From: Prevotellaceae bacterium
Lineage (GTDB): Bacteria > Bacteroidota > Bacteroidia > Bacteroidales > Paludibacteraceae
Assembly: GCA_031270425.1 (NCBI GenBank)
Contig: JAISXQ010000136.1
Location: 1-8,747 of the forward strand
Reading direction: 5' to 3'
DNA: 8,747 nt
The notes beneath the pieces are model-generated. The model was given only the letters and a program-made list of their open reading frames with translations, ran no database searches and was not told the DNA's origin. Numbering within the stretch: position 1 is the first letter of the stretch; each line of letters starts with the position of its first letter. Of the stretch, positions 1-7,158 are shown in pieces. A program made the position numbers and the translations under genes.

Positions 1-17
1 ACAAATCGACTTTCTAA

Positions 18-80
18 GGAGCTGTTTTAAAAGTCCACGAAACAACGTTCGGCGTAGCCAATTACTTTTGAGACAGCCTC
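18..80. repeat. Imperfect inverted repeat near the left edge
   Basis: The arm at 18-34 (GGAGCTGTTTTAAAAGT) pairs with 64-80 (ACTTTTGAGACAGCCTC): 13 Watson-Crick pairs and two G-U pairs over 17 positions, with two mismatches near the base. The loop is about 29 nt. A direct copy of the first 11 bases (GGAGCTGTTTT) recurs at 104-114. A T-run at 94-100 follows the right arm, so the structure may serve as terminator of a gene left of the window. The motif CTTTTGAGACAGCC (65-78) recurs exactly in the terminator at 5671-5684, so this may be a repeat family. Its function is not proven. Confidence 0.45.
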
Positions 81-116
81 AGGCGGCTTAACGTTTTTTT
101 AACGGAGCTGTTTTGG

Positions 117-145
117 TTGTTATTGTCATTATTATTGTAATTTTG
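117..145 (+). promoter_or_regulatory. Bacteroidetes-type promoter of the RNA methyltransferase
   Basis: TAATTTTG at 138-145 matches the Bacteroidetes -7 consensus TAnnTTTG exactly. A TTG at 117-119 lies 18 bp upstream and could be the -33 element (another TTG is at 113-115). Transcription would start near 150-153, leaving a leader of about 35 nt before the ATG at 185. This placement argues against using the TTG at 113 as a start codon, since it would lie upstream of the transcript. Confidence 0.5.
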
Positions 146-184
146 CCCTATTATGAAAATTTTCCCAACAACAAGAGAGCGGAT

Positions 185-1345
185 ATGGAATTCAAAATGA
201 CAGCCAAAACTTTTTTAGGTTTGGAGGAAGTATTAGCCTCCGAACTGTTAGGCTTGGGAGCGAACAACATACAGATTGAACGCCGGGCGGTAAGTTTTAC
301 CGGCGACAAAGTTCTGATGTACAAAGCCAACCTGCACTGCCGGACGGCGTCGCGCATATTGAAACCCATTTTGACTTTCGAAGCTTCGAACCCCGACGAA
401 GTATATAAACAGGTAAAACAAATCGACTGGAACGATTATCTCTCTGTCGATCAAACTTTCATGGTACACTCCACGGTTCATTCCGATACTTTTAACCATT
501 CCAAGTTTGTAGCCTACCGTGTAAAAGACGCGATAGTCGATTACTTCAACGAGAAATCCGGCAAGCGTCCTTCGGTCAATCTGGACTATCCCGATTTGAT
601 TCTCAACATCCACATATCGCAGCGCAGTTGCACGCTTTCGCTCGACAGTTCGGGCGAATCGCTGCACAAACGGGGTTATCGCGTAGCGCAAACCGAAGCT
701 CCTCTGAACGAAGCCCTTGCCGCCGGCATGTTGCTTATGGCGGATTGGGATGGGAAATCGGATTTTATCGACCCTATGTGCGGCTCGGGAACGCTGCTTA
801 TCGAAGCCGCATTGATCGCGTTAAACATTCCTCCGGGAATTTTCCGCAGCGAATTCGCCTTCGAAAAATGGACGGATTTCGACCGGAAGCTTTTCGATAT
901 GCTGTACAACGACGATTCGCAGGAACGCCCTTTCAATTTCAAAATCTACGGTTCGGACATTTCGTCGCGTGCTGTGCGCATTGCCGAGCAAAATATAAAA
1001 AGCGCAGGATTGAGCCAATGTATTGAACTTAAAACCGTTTCGATACAACAAATAGAAACCCCTTCGTCCCAATGCCTGCTGGTAACCAACCCTCCCTACG
1101 GCGAGCGAATCGCGTCGGATGATATTTTCGAACTCTACGCCTCGCTCGGTTCCATGCTCAAACATAAGTTTGCAGGCTCTACGGCTTGGATTATCAGTTC
1201 GCACGAAGAATGCCTCCAACGGATAGGGCTGAAACCAAGCAAGAAAATCAAGTTGCTGAACGGCGCGCTCGACTGCCGCTACAACCGCTACGATATTTTT
1301 TCAGGAAAAAGGAATGAACACCTCGGCTCGAAACAGGGATCATAA
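185..1345 (+). CDS. THUMP-domain class I SAM-dependent rRNA methyltransferase (RlmL N-half type)
   Basis: Predicted to methylate a guanine N2 in 23S rRNA, like the N-terminal half of E. coli RlmL and the stand-alone YpsC-type enzymes (COG0116). It would act in the cytoplasm on the large subunit. The 386-residue product begins MEFKMTAKTFLGLEE, typical of the family. A THUMP RNA-binding region spans about residues 45-155, followed by the HKRGYR signature (161-166). The Rossmann methyltransferase domain has the SAM-binding loop DPMCGSGT (196-203) and the catalytic TNPPYGER motif (301-308), which marks amino-N methylation of a base. The RlmK-like second methyltransferase of the proteobacterial protein is absent, as is usual outside Proteobacteria. 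The ATG at 185 is chosen over an upstream TTG at 113: the extension would read a low-complexity hydrophobic stretch out of the promoter DNA. An ATG at 197 is a less likely alternative. The exact target base is inferred from the family. Confidence 0.9.
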   Translation: MEFKMTAKTFLGLEEVLASELLGLGANNIQIERRAVSFTGDKVLMYKANLHCRTASRILKPILTFEASNPDEVYKQVKQIDWNDYLSVDQTFMVHSTVHSDTFNHSKFVAYRVKDAIVDYFNEKSGKRPSVNLDYPDLILNIHISQRSCTLSLDSSGESLHKRGYRVAQTEAPLNEALAAGMLLMADWDGKSDFIDPMCGSGTLLIEAALIALNIPPGIFRSEFAFEKWTDFDRKLFDMLYNDDSQERPFNFKIYGSDISSRAVRIAEQNIKSAGLSQCIELKTVSIQQIETPSSQCLLVTNPPYGERIASDDIFELYASLGSMLKHKFAGSTAWIISSHEECLQRIGLKPSKKIKLLNGALDCRYNRYDIFSGKRNEHLGSKQGS

Positions 1346-1357
1346 TTCGTAAATTTT

Positions 1358-1370
1358 AACCCGTTTCATT
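1358..1370. repeat. 13-bp direct repeat, left flank of insertion
   Basis: AACCCGTTTCATT at 1358-1370 is repeated exactly at 1524-1536. The two copies abut the outer ends of the palindromic element at 1371-1523, and the match stops on both sides (T1357 versus A1523; T1371 versus G1537). This is the arrangement of a target-site duplication. Confidence 0.75.
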
Positions 1371-1523
1371 TAGTACATGACAAAAAATACAAAAACCACA
1401 ATAGGCACAATAGGACACAATAGTTTATGTGATTGGTTTTTCTCAAAGAAACGTTGAAAAAGTCTATTGTGTCCTAGTGTGCCTATTGTGGTTAGAAAGA
1501 TTATTTTTTTTTGTCATGTACTA
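1371..1523. mobile_element. 153-bp palindromic MITE-like element (copy 1)
   Basis: The non-coding stretch 1346-1659 is mostly this element. Its ends are inverted repeats, TAGTACATGACAAAAAA (1371-1387) against its complement ending at 1523. Inside, 1394-1423 and 1464-1493 form a second inverted repeat of 30 bp with a single mismatch, and a loop of 40 nt (1424-1463). Each arm is made of near-tandem units; the left arm has CACAATAG three times (1397, 1406, 1416). The element is bounded exactly by 13-bp direct repeats. It has no ORF, so it would need proteins supplied in trans if mobile. As RNA it would form a very long hairpin between the methyltransferase and maeB. It could double as a bidirectional terminator. 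The family is not one I can name. Confidence 0.7.
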
Positions 1524-1536
1524 AACCCGTTTCATT
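1524..1536. repeat. 13-bp direct repeat, right flank of insertion
   Basis: Second exact copy of AACCCGTTTCATT, immediately after the terminal TACTA of the palindromic element. Together with 1358-1370 it is best read as a target-site duplication. Confidence 0.75.
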
Positions 1537-1567
1537 GAAGTAATCGTGAAGCAAAAGCGATTCTTCG

Positions 1568-1599
1568 TTTCAAGTTGACGCGAATATTTAGTATATTTG
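1568..1599 (+). promoter_or_regulatory. Candidate maeB promoter
   Basis: TATATTTG at 1592-1599 is an exact TAnnTTTG box. The -33 region is weak: TTTC at 1568-1571 has a 20-bp spacer, and TTG at 1575-1577 has only 14. The start of transcription would be near 1606, giving a leader of about 54 nt. The promoter lies downstream of the palindromic insertion, so the insertion probably left maeB expression intact. Confidence 0.5.
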
Positions 1600-1659
1600 C
1601 GCAATTTTTCAGAAAAGGCATAAAAATCATCAATATCAAACCGCAACATTTTATCAATT

Positions 1660-3957
1660 ATGGCTAAATTTACAAGGGAAGAAGCCCTTCTCTACCATTC
1701 GCAAGGCAAACCCGGCAAAATAGAAGTTATCCCGACCAAACCTTACAGTTCCCAGCGCGACCTGTCGCTGGCATACTCGCCCGGCGTTGCGGAACCTTGT
1801 CTGGAAATAGAAAAAAACGCGGATGCTGCCTATGAATATACTTCAAAAGGAAATCTGGTGGCTGTTATCTCAAACGGAACAGCCGTACTCGGGCTGGGCG
1901 ATATAGGCGCCGCGGCAGGAAAGCCGGTAATGGAAGGAAAAGGCTTGCTTTTCAAAATTTTTGCCGGAATCGACGTTTTTGATATTGAAATAAACGAAAA
2001 AGATCCCGAAAAATTTGTTCAAGTCGTAAAAGCCATATCGCCTACTTTCGGCGGAATTAATCTGGAAGATATTAAAGCTCCCGAATGTTTTGAAATAGAA
2101 GAACGCCTCAAAAAAGAACTTGACATCCCGATTATGCACGACGATCAGCACGGAACGGCTATTATTTCGGCGGCAGGTTTGATAAACGCACTTGAACTGA
2201 TCGGGAAAAAAATAGAAACCGTTCGGATTGTTGTAAACGGAGCCGGTGCGGCGGCAAGTTCCTGCACACAGTTATATATGGCGTTGGGCGCCAAGTTGGA
2301 AAACATTGTGATGCTCGATTCCAAAGGCGTTATCAGCAAAAAGCGGAGCGACCTCAACAGCCGCAAGCTGCCCTTTGCCACCGACCGCAACATCACGACA
2401 TTGGAAGAAGCGGTAAAGGACGCCGATGTTTTCGTCGGCTTGTCGGTAGCCAATGTGCTGTCGAAAGAAATGCTGCGCTCGATGAACGCAAATCCTGTCG
2501 TGTTTGCATTGGCGAATCCCAATCCTGAAATTTCTTACGAAGACGCCATGGAAGCGCGTCAGGATTTGATTTTTGCCACCGGACGTTCCGACTATCCCAA
2601 TCAGATAAATAATGTATTGGGTTTCCCGTATATTTTCAGGGGCGCTTTGGATTCCAGAGCTACCTGCATCAACGAAGAAATGAAAGTAGCCGCCGTGCGG
2701 GCTATTGCCGAATTGACGAAAAAACCTGTTCCCGACGTGGTAAACTCGGCTTACGAATTGAAACAGCTCCGTTTCGGGCGCGATTACATCATTCCCAAAC
2801 CGCTCGACCCCCGGCTGCTGACTACGGTTTCGCCCGCTGTGGCGGAAGCCGCTATGAAATCGGGCGTCGCGAGGCGGGAGATAAGCGATTGGGGCGCTTA
2901 CGACACGCAACTTCGTAAATTGATGGGCATGGACAATAAAATGCTCCGCCGCTTCTTCGACACTGCCCGGCAAAATCCGAAGCGCGTCGTATTTACCGAA
3001 TCGAACCACGTAAACATGCTGAAAGCGGCTGAAATGGCATTGGCTGAAAAAATATGCTATCCGGTACTGCTCGGGAACGAAGAAAAAATCGCCAATATAG
3101 CCGCTGAAAACGATGTGGATTTAACAGGAATAGAAATTGTAAACCTGCGGCACGACAGAGAAGAAAAACGCCGTGTCGAGTTTGCAAAATACTTGTCGCA
3201 AAAACGTAGCCGCGAAGGTATCAGTTACGACGAGGCTTTCGAAAAAATGTTCGAACGGAATTATTTCGGCATGATGATGGTGGAAACCGGACAAGCCGAC
3301 GCTTTGATTACCGGGGTTTACAGCAAATACGCCGAAACCATTAAAGCGGCAAAAGATATTATCGGCATCCGCAAAGGAAAAACCATCGCGGCAATGCAAA
3401 TATTGAACACCAAAAAAGGAACGCTCTTCCTTGCCGACACGCTGTTTACCCGCAACCCCAGCACAGAAGATTTGGTTGAAATAACCAAATTGACGAACGA
3501 CGCCGTTAAGTTCTTTGCCCACGATCCGGTGATTGCCATGCTTTCCTACTCGAACTTCGGTTCGGAAGATACGCCGAATGCAGTATCGACTCACGAAGCC
3601 GTGGAAATACTCCACAAAAACTATCCCGAAATTGTTGTGGACGGTGAAATGCAAATTAACTTCGCGCTGAACAGAAGATTGCGCGAAAAGAAATATCCGT
3701 TTACGACGCTAACCGACAAAAAAGTGAACACGCTGATTTTTCCCAATGTGGATTCGGCAAACCTTACTTACAAGATGCTGACGGAAATGGGTATTGCCAA
3801 CAGCATCGGACCTATTCAGTTAGGTTTGAACAAACCTATTCATATTTTAGACGTTGAAAGTTCGGTGCAGGACATCGTAAACATGACGGCAATAGCCGTA
3901 CTCGACGCTATTGTAGAAGAACAGCGGAGTAAAAGCAAGCAAGCCGGTAAAATTTAA
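1660..3957 (+). CDS. maeB: NADP-dependent malic enzyme with C-terminal phosphotransacetylase-like domain
   Basis: Catalyses oxidative decarboxylation of malate to pyruvate, normally with NADP, linking the C4 pool to pyruvate and supplying NADPH in the cytoplasm. The 765-residue length matches MaeB-type hybrid enzymes. The malic N-terminal domain (about 15-150) has [12 protein letters not shown] (36-47) with the catalytic Tyr39, and MEGKGLLFK with Lys94. Metal ligands are expected at Asp136 and in [10 protein letters not shown] (158-167). The NAD(P)-binding domain (about 165-400) has NGAGAAA (193-199) and ANPNPE (285-290). The phosphotransacetylase-like domain runs from about 430 to the end, with [10 protein letters not shown] (551-560) and MLSYSNFGS (627-635). 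In known MaeB proteins this domain is not an active phosphotransacetylase but binds acetyl-CoA as a regulator; that is family knowledge, not visible here. Cofactor preference is inferred. The gene stands alone, without a partner in an operon. Confidence 0.95.
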   Translation: MAKFTREEALLYHSQGKPGKIEVIPTKPYSSQRDLSLAYSPGVAEPCLEIEKNADAAYEYTSKGNLVAVISNGTAVLGLGDIGAAAGKPVMEGKGLLFKIFAGIDVFDIEINEKDPEKFVQVVKAISPTFGGINLEDIKAPECFEIEERLKKELDIPIMHDDQHGTAIISAAGLINALELIGKKIETVRIVVNGAGAAASSCTQLYMALGAKLENIVMLDSKGVISKKRSDLNSRKLPFATDRNITTLEEAVKDADVFVGLSVANVLSKEMLRSMNANPVVFALANPNPEISYEDAMEARQDLIFATGRSDYPNQINNVLGFPYIFRGALDSRATCINEEMKVAAVRAIAELTKKPVPDVVNSAYELKQLRFGRDYIIPKPLDPRLLTTVSPAVAEAAMKSGVARREISDWGAYDTQLRKLMGMDNKMLRRFFDTARQNPKRVVFTESNHVNMLKAAEMALAEKICYPVLLGNEEKIANIAAENDVDLTGIEIVNLRHDREEKRRVEFAKYLSQKRSREGISYDEAFEKMFERNYFGMMMVETGQADALITGVYSKYAETIKAAKDIIGIRKGKTIAAMQILNTKKGTLFLADTLFTRNPSTEDLVEITKLTNDAVKFFAHDPVIAMLSYSNFGSEDTPNAVSTHEAVEILHKNYPEIVVDGEMQINFALNRRLREKKYPFTTLTDKKVNTLIFPNVDSANLTYKMLTEMGIANSIGPIQLGLNKPIHILDVESSVQDIVNMTAIAVLDAIVEEQRSKSKQAGKI

Positions 3958-4118
3958 GACACGCTGTTTTTTTAATCAACCCCATACGTTAACAGGTAAA
4001 GGTGTTACGGCTAAACCCGCAATGCCTTTGTTTGTTTTTATACCTCCCTGTTTTTTTACCGGATAAAAAAAGGATGTAAATATTTGATGTAAAAACATCC
4101 GTGAATAATATATTTTCT

Positions 4119-4126
4119 TATCTTTG
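4119..4126 (+). promoter_or_regulatory. Candidate -7 box upstream of the decarboxylase
   Basis: TATCTTTG at 4119-4126 matches TAnnTTTG. A second match, TATTTTTG, lies at 4142-4149 inside the palindrome. Neither has a convincing TTTG at the ideal -33 distance; TTTG 4123-4126 is only 15 bp from the second box. The rest of the 261-bp gap after maeB (3958-4118) holds T-runs at 3967-3973 and 4051-4057 and small hairpins (3987-4009; 4072-4077 with 4095-4100), but no gene and no riboswitch that I recognise. Confidence 0.4.
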
Positions 4127-4140
4127 TAATTGTTTTCTTT

Positions 4141-4182
4141 TTATTTTTGCAAATCCAACTCAGTTAGATTGTGCAAAAATAA
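4141..4182. promoter_or_regulatory. Palindrome in the leader of the decarboxylase gene
   Basis: TTATTTTTGCAAATC (4141-4155) is complementary to 4167-4182 over 15 pairs with a single bulged G (4171). The loop is itself a small palindrome, AACTCAGTT at 4157-4165. The structure overlaps a candidate -7 box (4142-4149) and ends 36 bp before the start codon. It could be a repressor operator read as DNA, or a hairpin in the 5' leader. No long T-run follows directly, so it is not an obvious attenuator. Function is inferred from position only. Confidence 0.45.
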
Positions 4183-4218
4183 TCAATCCGGTTAATTTAT
4201 ATTTTACATAAAATAGAA

Positions 4219-5610
4219 ATGAAAAACAAGTATGTTGATTTAATAGAGCAAACTTTTGAATTTCCCAACGAGGAATTTACTGTGGCGGAAAACGAACTGT
4301 CGTGGTTCGACATACCGCTGATGGACATTATCAAACAATACGGAACCCCTTTGCGCATCGCCTATCTGCCTAAAATAGGACAAAACATACAGAAAGCAAA
4401 GCGGATGTTTAATGTAGCTATGGCAAAAGTCGATTATAACGGCGACTATCATTATTGTTACTGTACGAAGAGTTCCCACTTTTCATTTATAATGGAAGAA
4501 GTGATAAAATACGGCGTTCAGATAGAAACATCGTCAGCTTTCGACATCAATATTATAGAGACTCTCCACGAACAGAATCAGCTCGGAAAGGATACGTTTG
4601 TTGTTTGCAACGGATTTAAACGCCCTCAATACATAGAAAATATTCAAAACCTGATTAATTCCGGCTTTACAAACGTATTATCCATACTGGACAACAAATT
4701 TGAGCTGGATCTGTTGCTGAAAGACTTTGATAAAAAAATCAACGTAGGCATCCGCATCGCGTCGGAAGAAGAACCCAAATTCGATTTTTACACGTCGAGG
4801 CTCGGCATTCGATACAAGGACATTATTCCGTATTACAAAATCCATATCGCGGAAAATCCTCAGGTTGAACTTAAAATGCTTCATTTCTTTATCAACACAG
4901 GAGTAAAGGACACAGCCTACTATTGGAATGAATTGAACAAAGCGATTAACTTATATTGCGAGTTGCACAAGGTTTGCCCGACGCTGAACAGTCTTAATAT
5001 AGGCGGAGGATTCCCTATTCAAACGCATCTGGATATGGTGTACGACTACGAATACATGGCGGAAGAAATTGTAGCCCAAATAAAAACCATCTGCTCCAAA
5101 AACAATGTTCCCGAGCCGGATATTTTCACCGAATTCGGTTCGTTTACCGTAGGCGAAAGCGGCGCCATGCTCTATTCCATCGTAAACCAGAAGAAACAAA
5201 ACGACCGCGAACTTTGGAACATGATCGACAGTTCGTTTATGACGACCCTGCCCGATACCTGGGCTATCAACCAGCGTTATGTGTTTTTGGCGATAAACAA
5301 TTGGGATTCGGAATACGAACGCGTGAACTTAGGCGGATTGACCTGCGACAGCGAAGATTTTTACAACGCGGAAGTGCATTCAAACGCCATATTCTTGCCT
5401 AAAATGCAGTACGACAGGGAACAATATGTTGGTTTCTTCCATACCGGAGCGTATCAGGAATCGTTGGGCGGGTTTGGCGGGATTCAACATTGCCTTATTC
5501 CTGCGCCGAAAGTAGTTATAATAGACAAAGACGAAAACGGCGAATATTTTACCAAACTGTTTGCCAAGGAGCAAAGCTACAAGTCGATGTTGAAAATACT
5601 GGGATATTAA
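4219..5610 (+). CDS. Fold-III PLP-dependent decarboxylase, arginine decarboxylase type
   Basis: Probably converts arginine to agmatine, the first step of polyamine synthesis in many Bacteroidetes. The 463-residue protein closely resembles, from memory, the roughly 460-470-residue Flavobacterium enzymes annotated as arginine decarboxylase (SpeA function), and is much shorter than E. coli SpeA. The alanine-racemase-like barrel carries the PLP-binding lysine in YCYCTKSSH (Lys84), His222 in MLHFFINTG and the glycine loop IGGGFP (261-266), and Glu305 lies in TEFGSFTVGE (304-313). The C-terminal beta domain has the catalytic Cys-Asp pair in LTCDSED (Cys376, Asp377) and Tyr412 in HTGAYQES. All expected active-site residues are present. 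Related substrates (diaminopimelate, ornithine, carboxynorspermidine) use the same fold, so the substrate call rests on family resemblance. It is transcribed alone: a palindrome precedes it and a strong terminator follows 31 bp after the stop. Confidence 0.8.
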   Translation: MKNKYVDLIEQTFEFPNEEFTVAENELSWFDIPLMDIIKQYGTPLRIAYLPKIGQNIQKAKRMFNVAMAKVDYNGDYHYCYCTKSSHFSFIMEEVIKYGVQIETSSAFDINIIETLHEQNQLGKDTFVVCNGFKRPQYIENIQNLINSGFTNVLSILDNKFELDLLLKDFDKKINVGIRIASEEEPKFDFYTSRLGIRYKDIIPYYKIHIAENPQVELKMLHFFINTGVKDTAYYWNELNKAINLYCELHKVCPTLNSLNIGGGFPIQTHLDMVYDYEYMAEEIVAQIKTICSKNNVPEPDIFTEFGSFTVGESGAMLYSIVNQKKQNDRELWNMIDSSFMTTLPDTWAINQRYVFLAINNWDSEYERVNLGGLTCDSEDFYNAEVHSNAIFLPKMQYDREQYVGFFHTGAYQESLGGFGGIQHCLIPAPKVVIIDKDENGEYFTKLFAKEQSYKSMLKILGY

Positions 5611-5641
5611 ACACATACAACACTGAATAATAAGACCGTAG

Positions 5642-5699
5642 AAAAGCGGCAAGAGGTTGTCATCCGTGTGCTTTTGAGACAGCCCCTTGCCGTTTTTTT
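5642..5699 (+). terminator. Strong intrinsic terminator after the decarboxylase
   Basis: Positions 5647-5662 pair with 5677-5692: 15 of 16 positions pair, one of them G-U, with a single A-C mismatch. The loop is 14 nt, and seven Ts follow (5693-5699). AAAA at 5642-5645 pairs with the T-run, so it could also work from the other strand. The right arm contains CTTTTGAGACAGCC (5671-5684), shared with 65-78. Confidence 0.85.
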
Positions 5700-5853
5700 G
5701 TGATTTCACTTAAAAAACTTTACATAATTAATATTTTTAACGAAGTATTTATTTGATAATTTCAAAAAAAATGTAGAAATTTGAAGGCTAATAATTTAAT
5801 AACGGTTGTAAGACATCGCAAACAGGACAACTATAACCATAAAAATTACAACA

Positions 5854-6243
5854 ATGGACGCAGAGAAAAAAAAGATTGAAATCGAACGGAAAGAGCATGA
5901 CATTATTTATTCAAAAGCGATCAAAGCGGGAAAAAGGATTTATTATCTGGATGTAAAAAAGAGCCGGAACAACGATTTGTATCTGGCAATTACCGAAAGT
6001 AAGAAGAAAGTTGTGGGTTCCGACGACGACGTACAAGTGTTGTACGAAAAGCATAAAATATTTTTGTACAGAGAAGATTTCGATAAATTTACCGAAGGTC
6101 TGGAAGAAGTCGTCAATTTTATAAAACAAGGACAGGGAAACGCCGCCGCCCCGCAGGAAGAGAGCGGGAACGCCGGAAACATTCCGGAAGAAAAGGAAGA
6201 AGAAGCGAAATTCAAAAGTTTTTTCGACAAGTTTAAATTCTGA
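5854..6243 (+). CDS. PUR-alpha-like nucleic-acid-binding protein (DUF3276)
   Basis: A small cytoplasmic protein with a single PUR-type domain, expected to bind single-stranded DNA or RNA. The family is found in Bacteroidetes and in Borrelia, where the homologue BpuR is known as a DNA/RNA-binding regulator. The 129-residue sequence shows the family core: IIYSKAIKAGKRIYYLDVKK (17-36), then DLYLAITESKK (41-51) and YEKHKIFLYREDFDKF (64-79). An acidic, alanine-rich tail (about 95-118, EEKEEEAK) ends in the aromatic-basic FKSFFDKFKF; such divergent tails are usual in the family. No exact TAnnTTTG box is visible in 5700-5853; TATTTATTTG and TAGAAATTTG are looser matches. The last codons and stop are duplicated 268 bp downstream (6487-6514), but the gene itself is intact. 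Its targets in this organism are unknown. Confidence 0.85.
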   Translation: MDAEKKKIEIERKEHDIIYSKAIKAGKRIYYLDVKKSRNNDLYLAITESKKKVVGSDDDVQVLYEKHKIFLYREDFDKFTEGLEEVVNFIKQGQGNAAAPQEESGNAGNIPEEKEEEAKFKSFFDKFKF

Positions 6244-6246
6244 AAA
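6219..6246. repeat. 28-bp direct repeat, left copy (overlaps the gene end)
   Basis: The 28 bases at 6219-6246 recur exactly at 6487-6514. This copy encodes the last seven residues FDKFKF-stop region of the PUR-like gene plus four bases. The match ends at C6247 versus A6515. It marks the left boundary of the insertion at 6247-6486. Confidence 0.8.
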
Positions 6247-6486
6247 CTAAGTACATGACAAAAAACAAATAAAAACCTGACACATAGTCGACACATAGTA
6301 TTTTTATCTTTTTTTTTTAAAAGTGCACATAGCTGTAAAACATTCCGGTAAACCGGAATAGTTTTACCCTCTGAGCATAAGTTCATGTCGAAGACATGGA
6401 CGGCTATGTGGTCTCTTTTAAACAAAAAAATGTGATGTAATTGAATTAAAACTATTGTTTTCTATGTGTTTATGTTTGAAAAAACA
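6247..6486. mobile_element. 240-bp palindromic MITE-like element (copy 2)
   Basis: The non-coding stretch between the PUR-like gene and the PAP2 gene is filled by this element, bounded by exact 28-bp direct repeats. Its left end has AGTACATGACAAAAAA (6250-6265), then AAAAACC, matching the left end of the element at 1371 apart from a small change between these blocks. The arm has GACACATAG twice (6280-6298), which pairs imperfectly with ACTATTGTTTTCTATGTGT around 6451-6469. The complementary terminal repeat seen in copy 1 is missing on the right. The interior (6309-6430) forms a nested fold listed separately. There is no ORF of note, so any mobility would depend on proteins from elsewhere. Confidence 0.6.
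6309..6430. other. Nested three-way-junction fold inside copy 2
   Basis: An outer stem pairs 6309-6323 with 6415-6430 (15 bp, bulged C6423). Next, CACATAGC (6326-6333) pairs perfectly with GCTATGTG (6403-6410). Inside are two hairpins. One is 6335-6348 with 6353-6367: 14 bp, one bulge, TAAA loop, with a TTCCGG/CCGGAA core. The other is CATGTC-GAA-GACATG at 6384-6398. This could be a structured RNA or a DNA cruciform recognised by a transposase. Transcription is not shown, and the structure could be read from either strand. Confidence 0.5.
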
Positions 6487-6514
6487 TTTTTTCGACAAGT
6501 TTAAATTCTGAAAA
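6487..6514. repeat. 28-bp direct repeat, right copy
   Basis: Exact second copy of the 3' end of the PUR-like gene, including its TGA (6508-6510), outside any reading frame of its own. It ends 8 bp before the PAP2 stop codon. It is best explained as a duplication created when the 240-bp element was inserted. Confidence 0.8.
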
Positions 6515-6522
6515 AACAAATT

Positions 6523-7158
6523 TCAAAGATAGGCTTGCAGTCCGATTAGTTTTTTATTCCCGTTCTTTTTCCAGAACCAATTATTTATTTTATACGTGAG
6601 GTAGGAACTGCCTGCCCCAAGCAAGGCTCCCGCCAAAACGTCCGAAGGATAGTGAACCCCCAGATTCATCCGGGAATAGCCTACCGACACCGCCCAGGCA
6701 TAGCTGGGCACAATAACATACCACTTAGGATATTTCAGGCTTAGTGACGTAGCTGTTGTGAAAGCGATAGATGTATGCGCCGACGGAAATGAAGGCGAAG
6801 ATTCGAGATAAGCTACGTCGAGTTGTCCTGGATACGTATTATAAGGACGTTCGCGATTAACGCCGTATTTTAAGCCGGTTGTTAAAACGGTTGTTGCCGC
6901 CATGCTTGCGGTAATATACAGCGCGTCTTTGAGTAAATCGTCGTCCTGCCGTATCAATGCCGTTGCGCCCACGACCAAAGGAACAGAAACAACCGCAAAA
7001 TAAGTTGTTTGCGATACGAAGGACGAGTAATTTCTCAGTCCGGAAGGAGAATGATTAAGCCGCCGGAGCAGATCAATGTCTGCATTTTGAGCTTTTACGG
7101 GAATACTTAATACCGCACATACGCCGAAAAGCAGAATAAAATGTGTAAATTTGCGCAT
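6523..7158 (-). CDS. PAP2-family membrane phosphatase
   Basis: A type 2 phosphatidic acid phosphatase-like protein that probably dephosphorylates a lipid phosphate, such as undecaprenyl pyrophosphate, phosphatidylglycerol phosphate or lipid A, at the outer face of the inner membrane or in the periplasm. With the start at 7158 it has 211 residues and opens with a signal-peptide-like segment MRKFTHFILLFGVCAVLSIP ending near VKAQ (20-24). All three catalytic motifs are present: KYGVNRERP (Lys97 to Pro105), PSAH (125-128, His128) and SRMNLGVHYPSD (162-173, His169 and Asp173). Hydrophobic segments lie near 50-70, 80-95 and 172-190. An upstream in-frame ATG at 7251 would add 31 residues and place the signal segment internally, so it is rejected. 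It is transcribed away from the kinase-like gene. The substrate cannot be read from the sequence. Confidence 0.88.
   Translation of the reverse strand: MRKFTHFILLFGVCAVLSIPVKAQNADIDLLRRLNHSPSGLRNYSSFVSQTTYFAVVSVPLVVGATALIRQDDDLLKDALYITASMAATTVLTTGLKYGVNRERPYNTYPGQLDVAYLESSPSFPSAHTSIAFTTATSLSLKYPKWYVIVPSYAWAVSVGYSRMNLGVHYPSDVLAGALLGAGSSYLTYKINNWFWKKNGNKKLIGLQAYL

Noticed and set aside
113..184. N-terminal extension of the methyltransferase from a TTG at 113, giving a hydrophobic leader
   Set aside because: The extension is translated promoter DNA with an exact TAnnTTTG box inside it, and the family starts at the MEFKM-type sequence.
1397..1423. Three CACAATAG units resembling a short CRISPR-like array
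   Set aside because: The units are 8 bases with 1-2 base gaps and no spacers; they are part of a palindrome arm.
2272..3009. Long 245-residue reading frame on the minus strand within maeB
   Set aside because: It lies antisense to a clearly conserved enzyme, has low-complexity composition and matches no family; it is a shadow of the coding frame.
1660..3957. Malic enzyme-phosphotransacetylase fusion as a novel architecture
   Set aside because: This is the standard arrangement of MaeB-type enzymes with normal length and intact motifs.
3958..4118. Possible riboswitch between maeB and the decarboxylase
   Set aside because: I see only small hairpins and T-runs, with no conserved core of a riboswitch class that I know.
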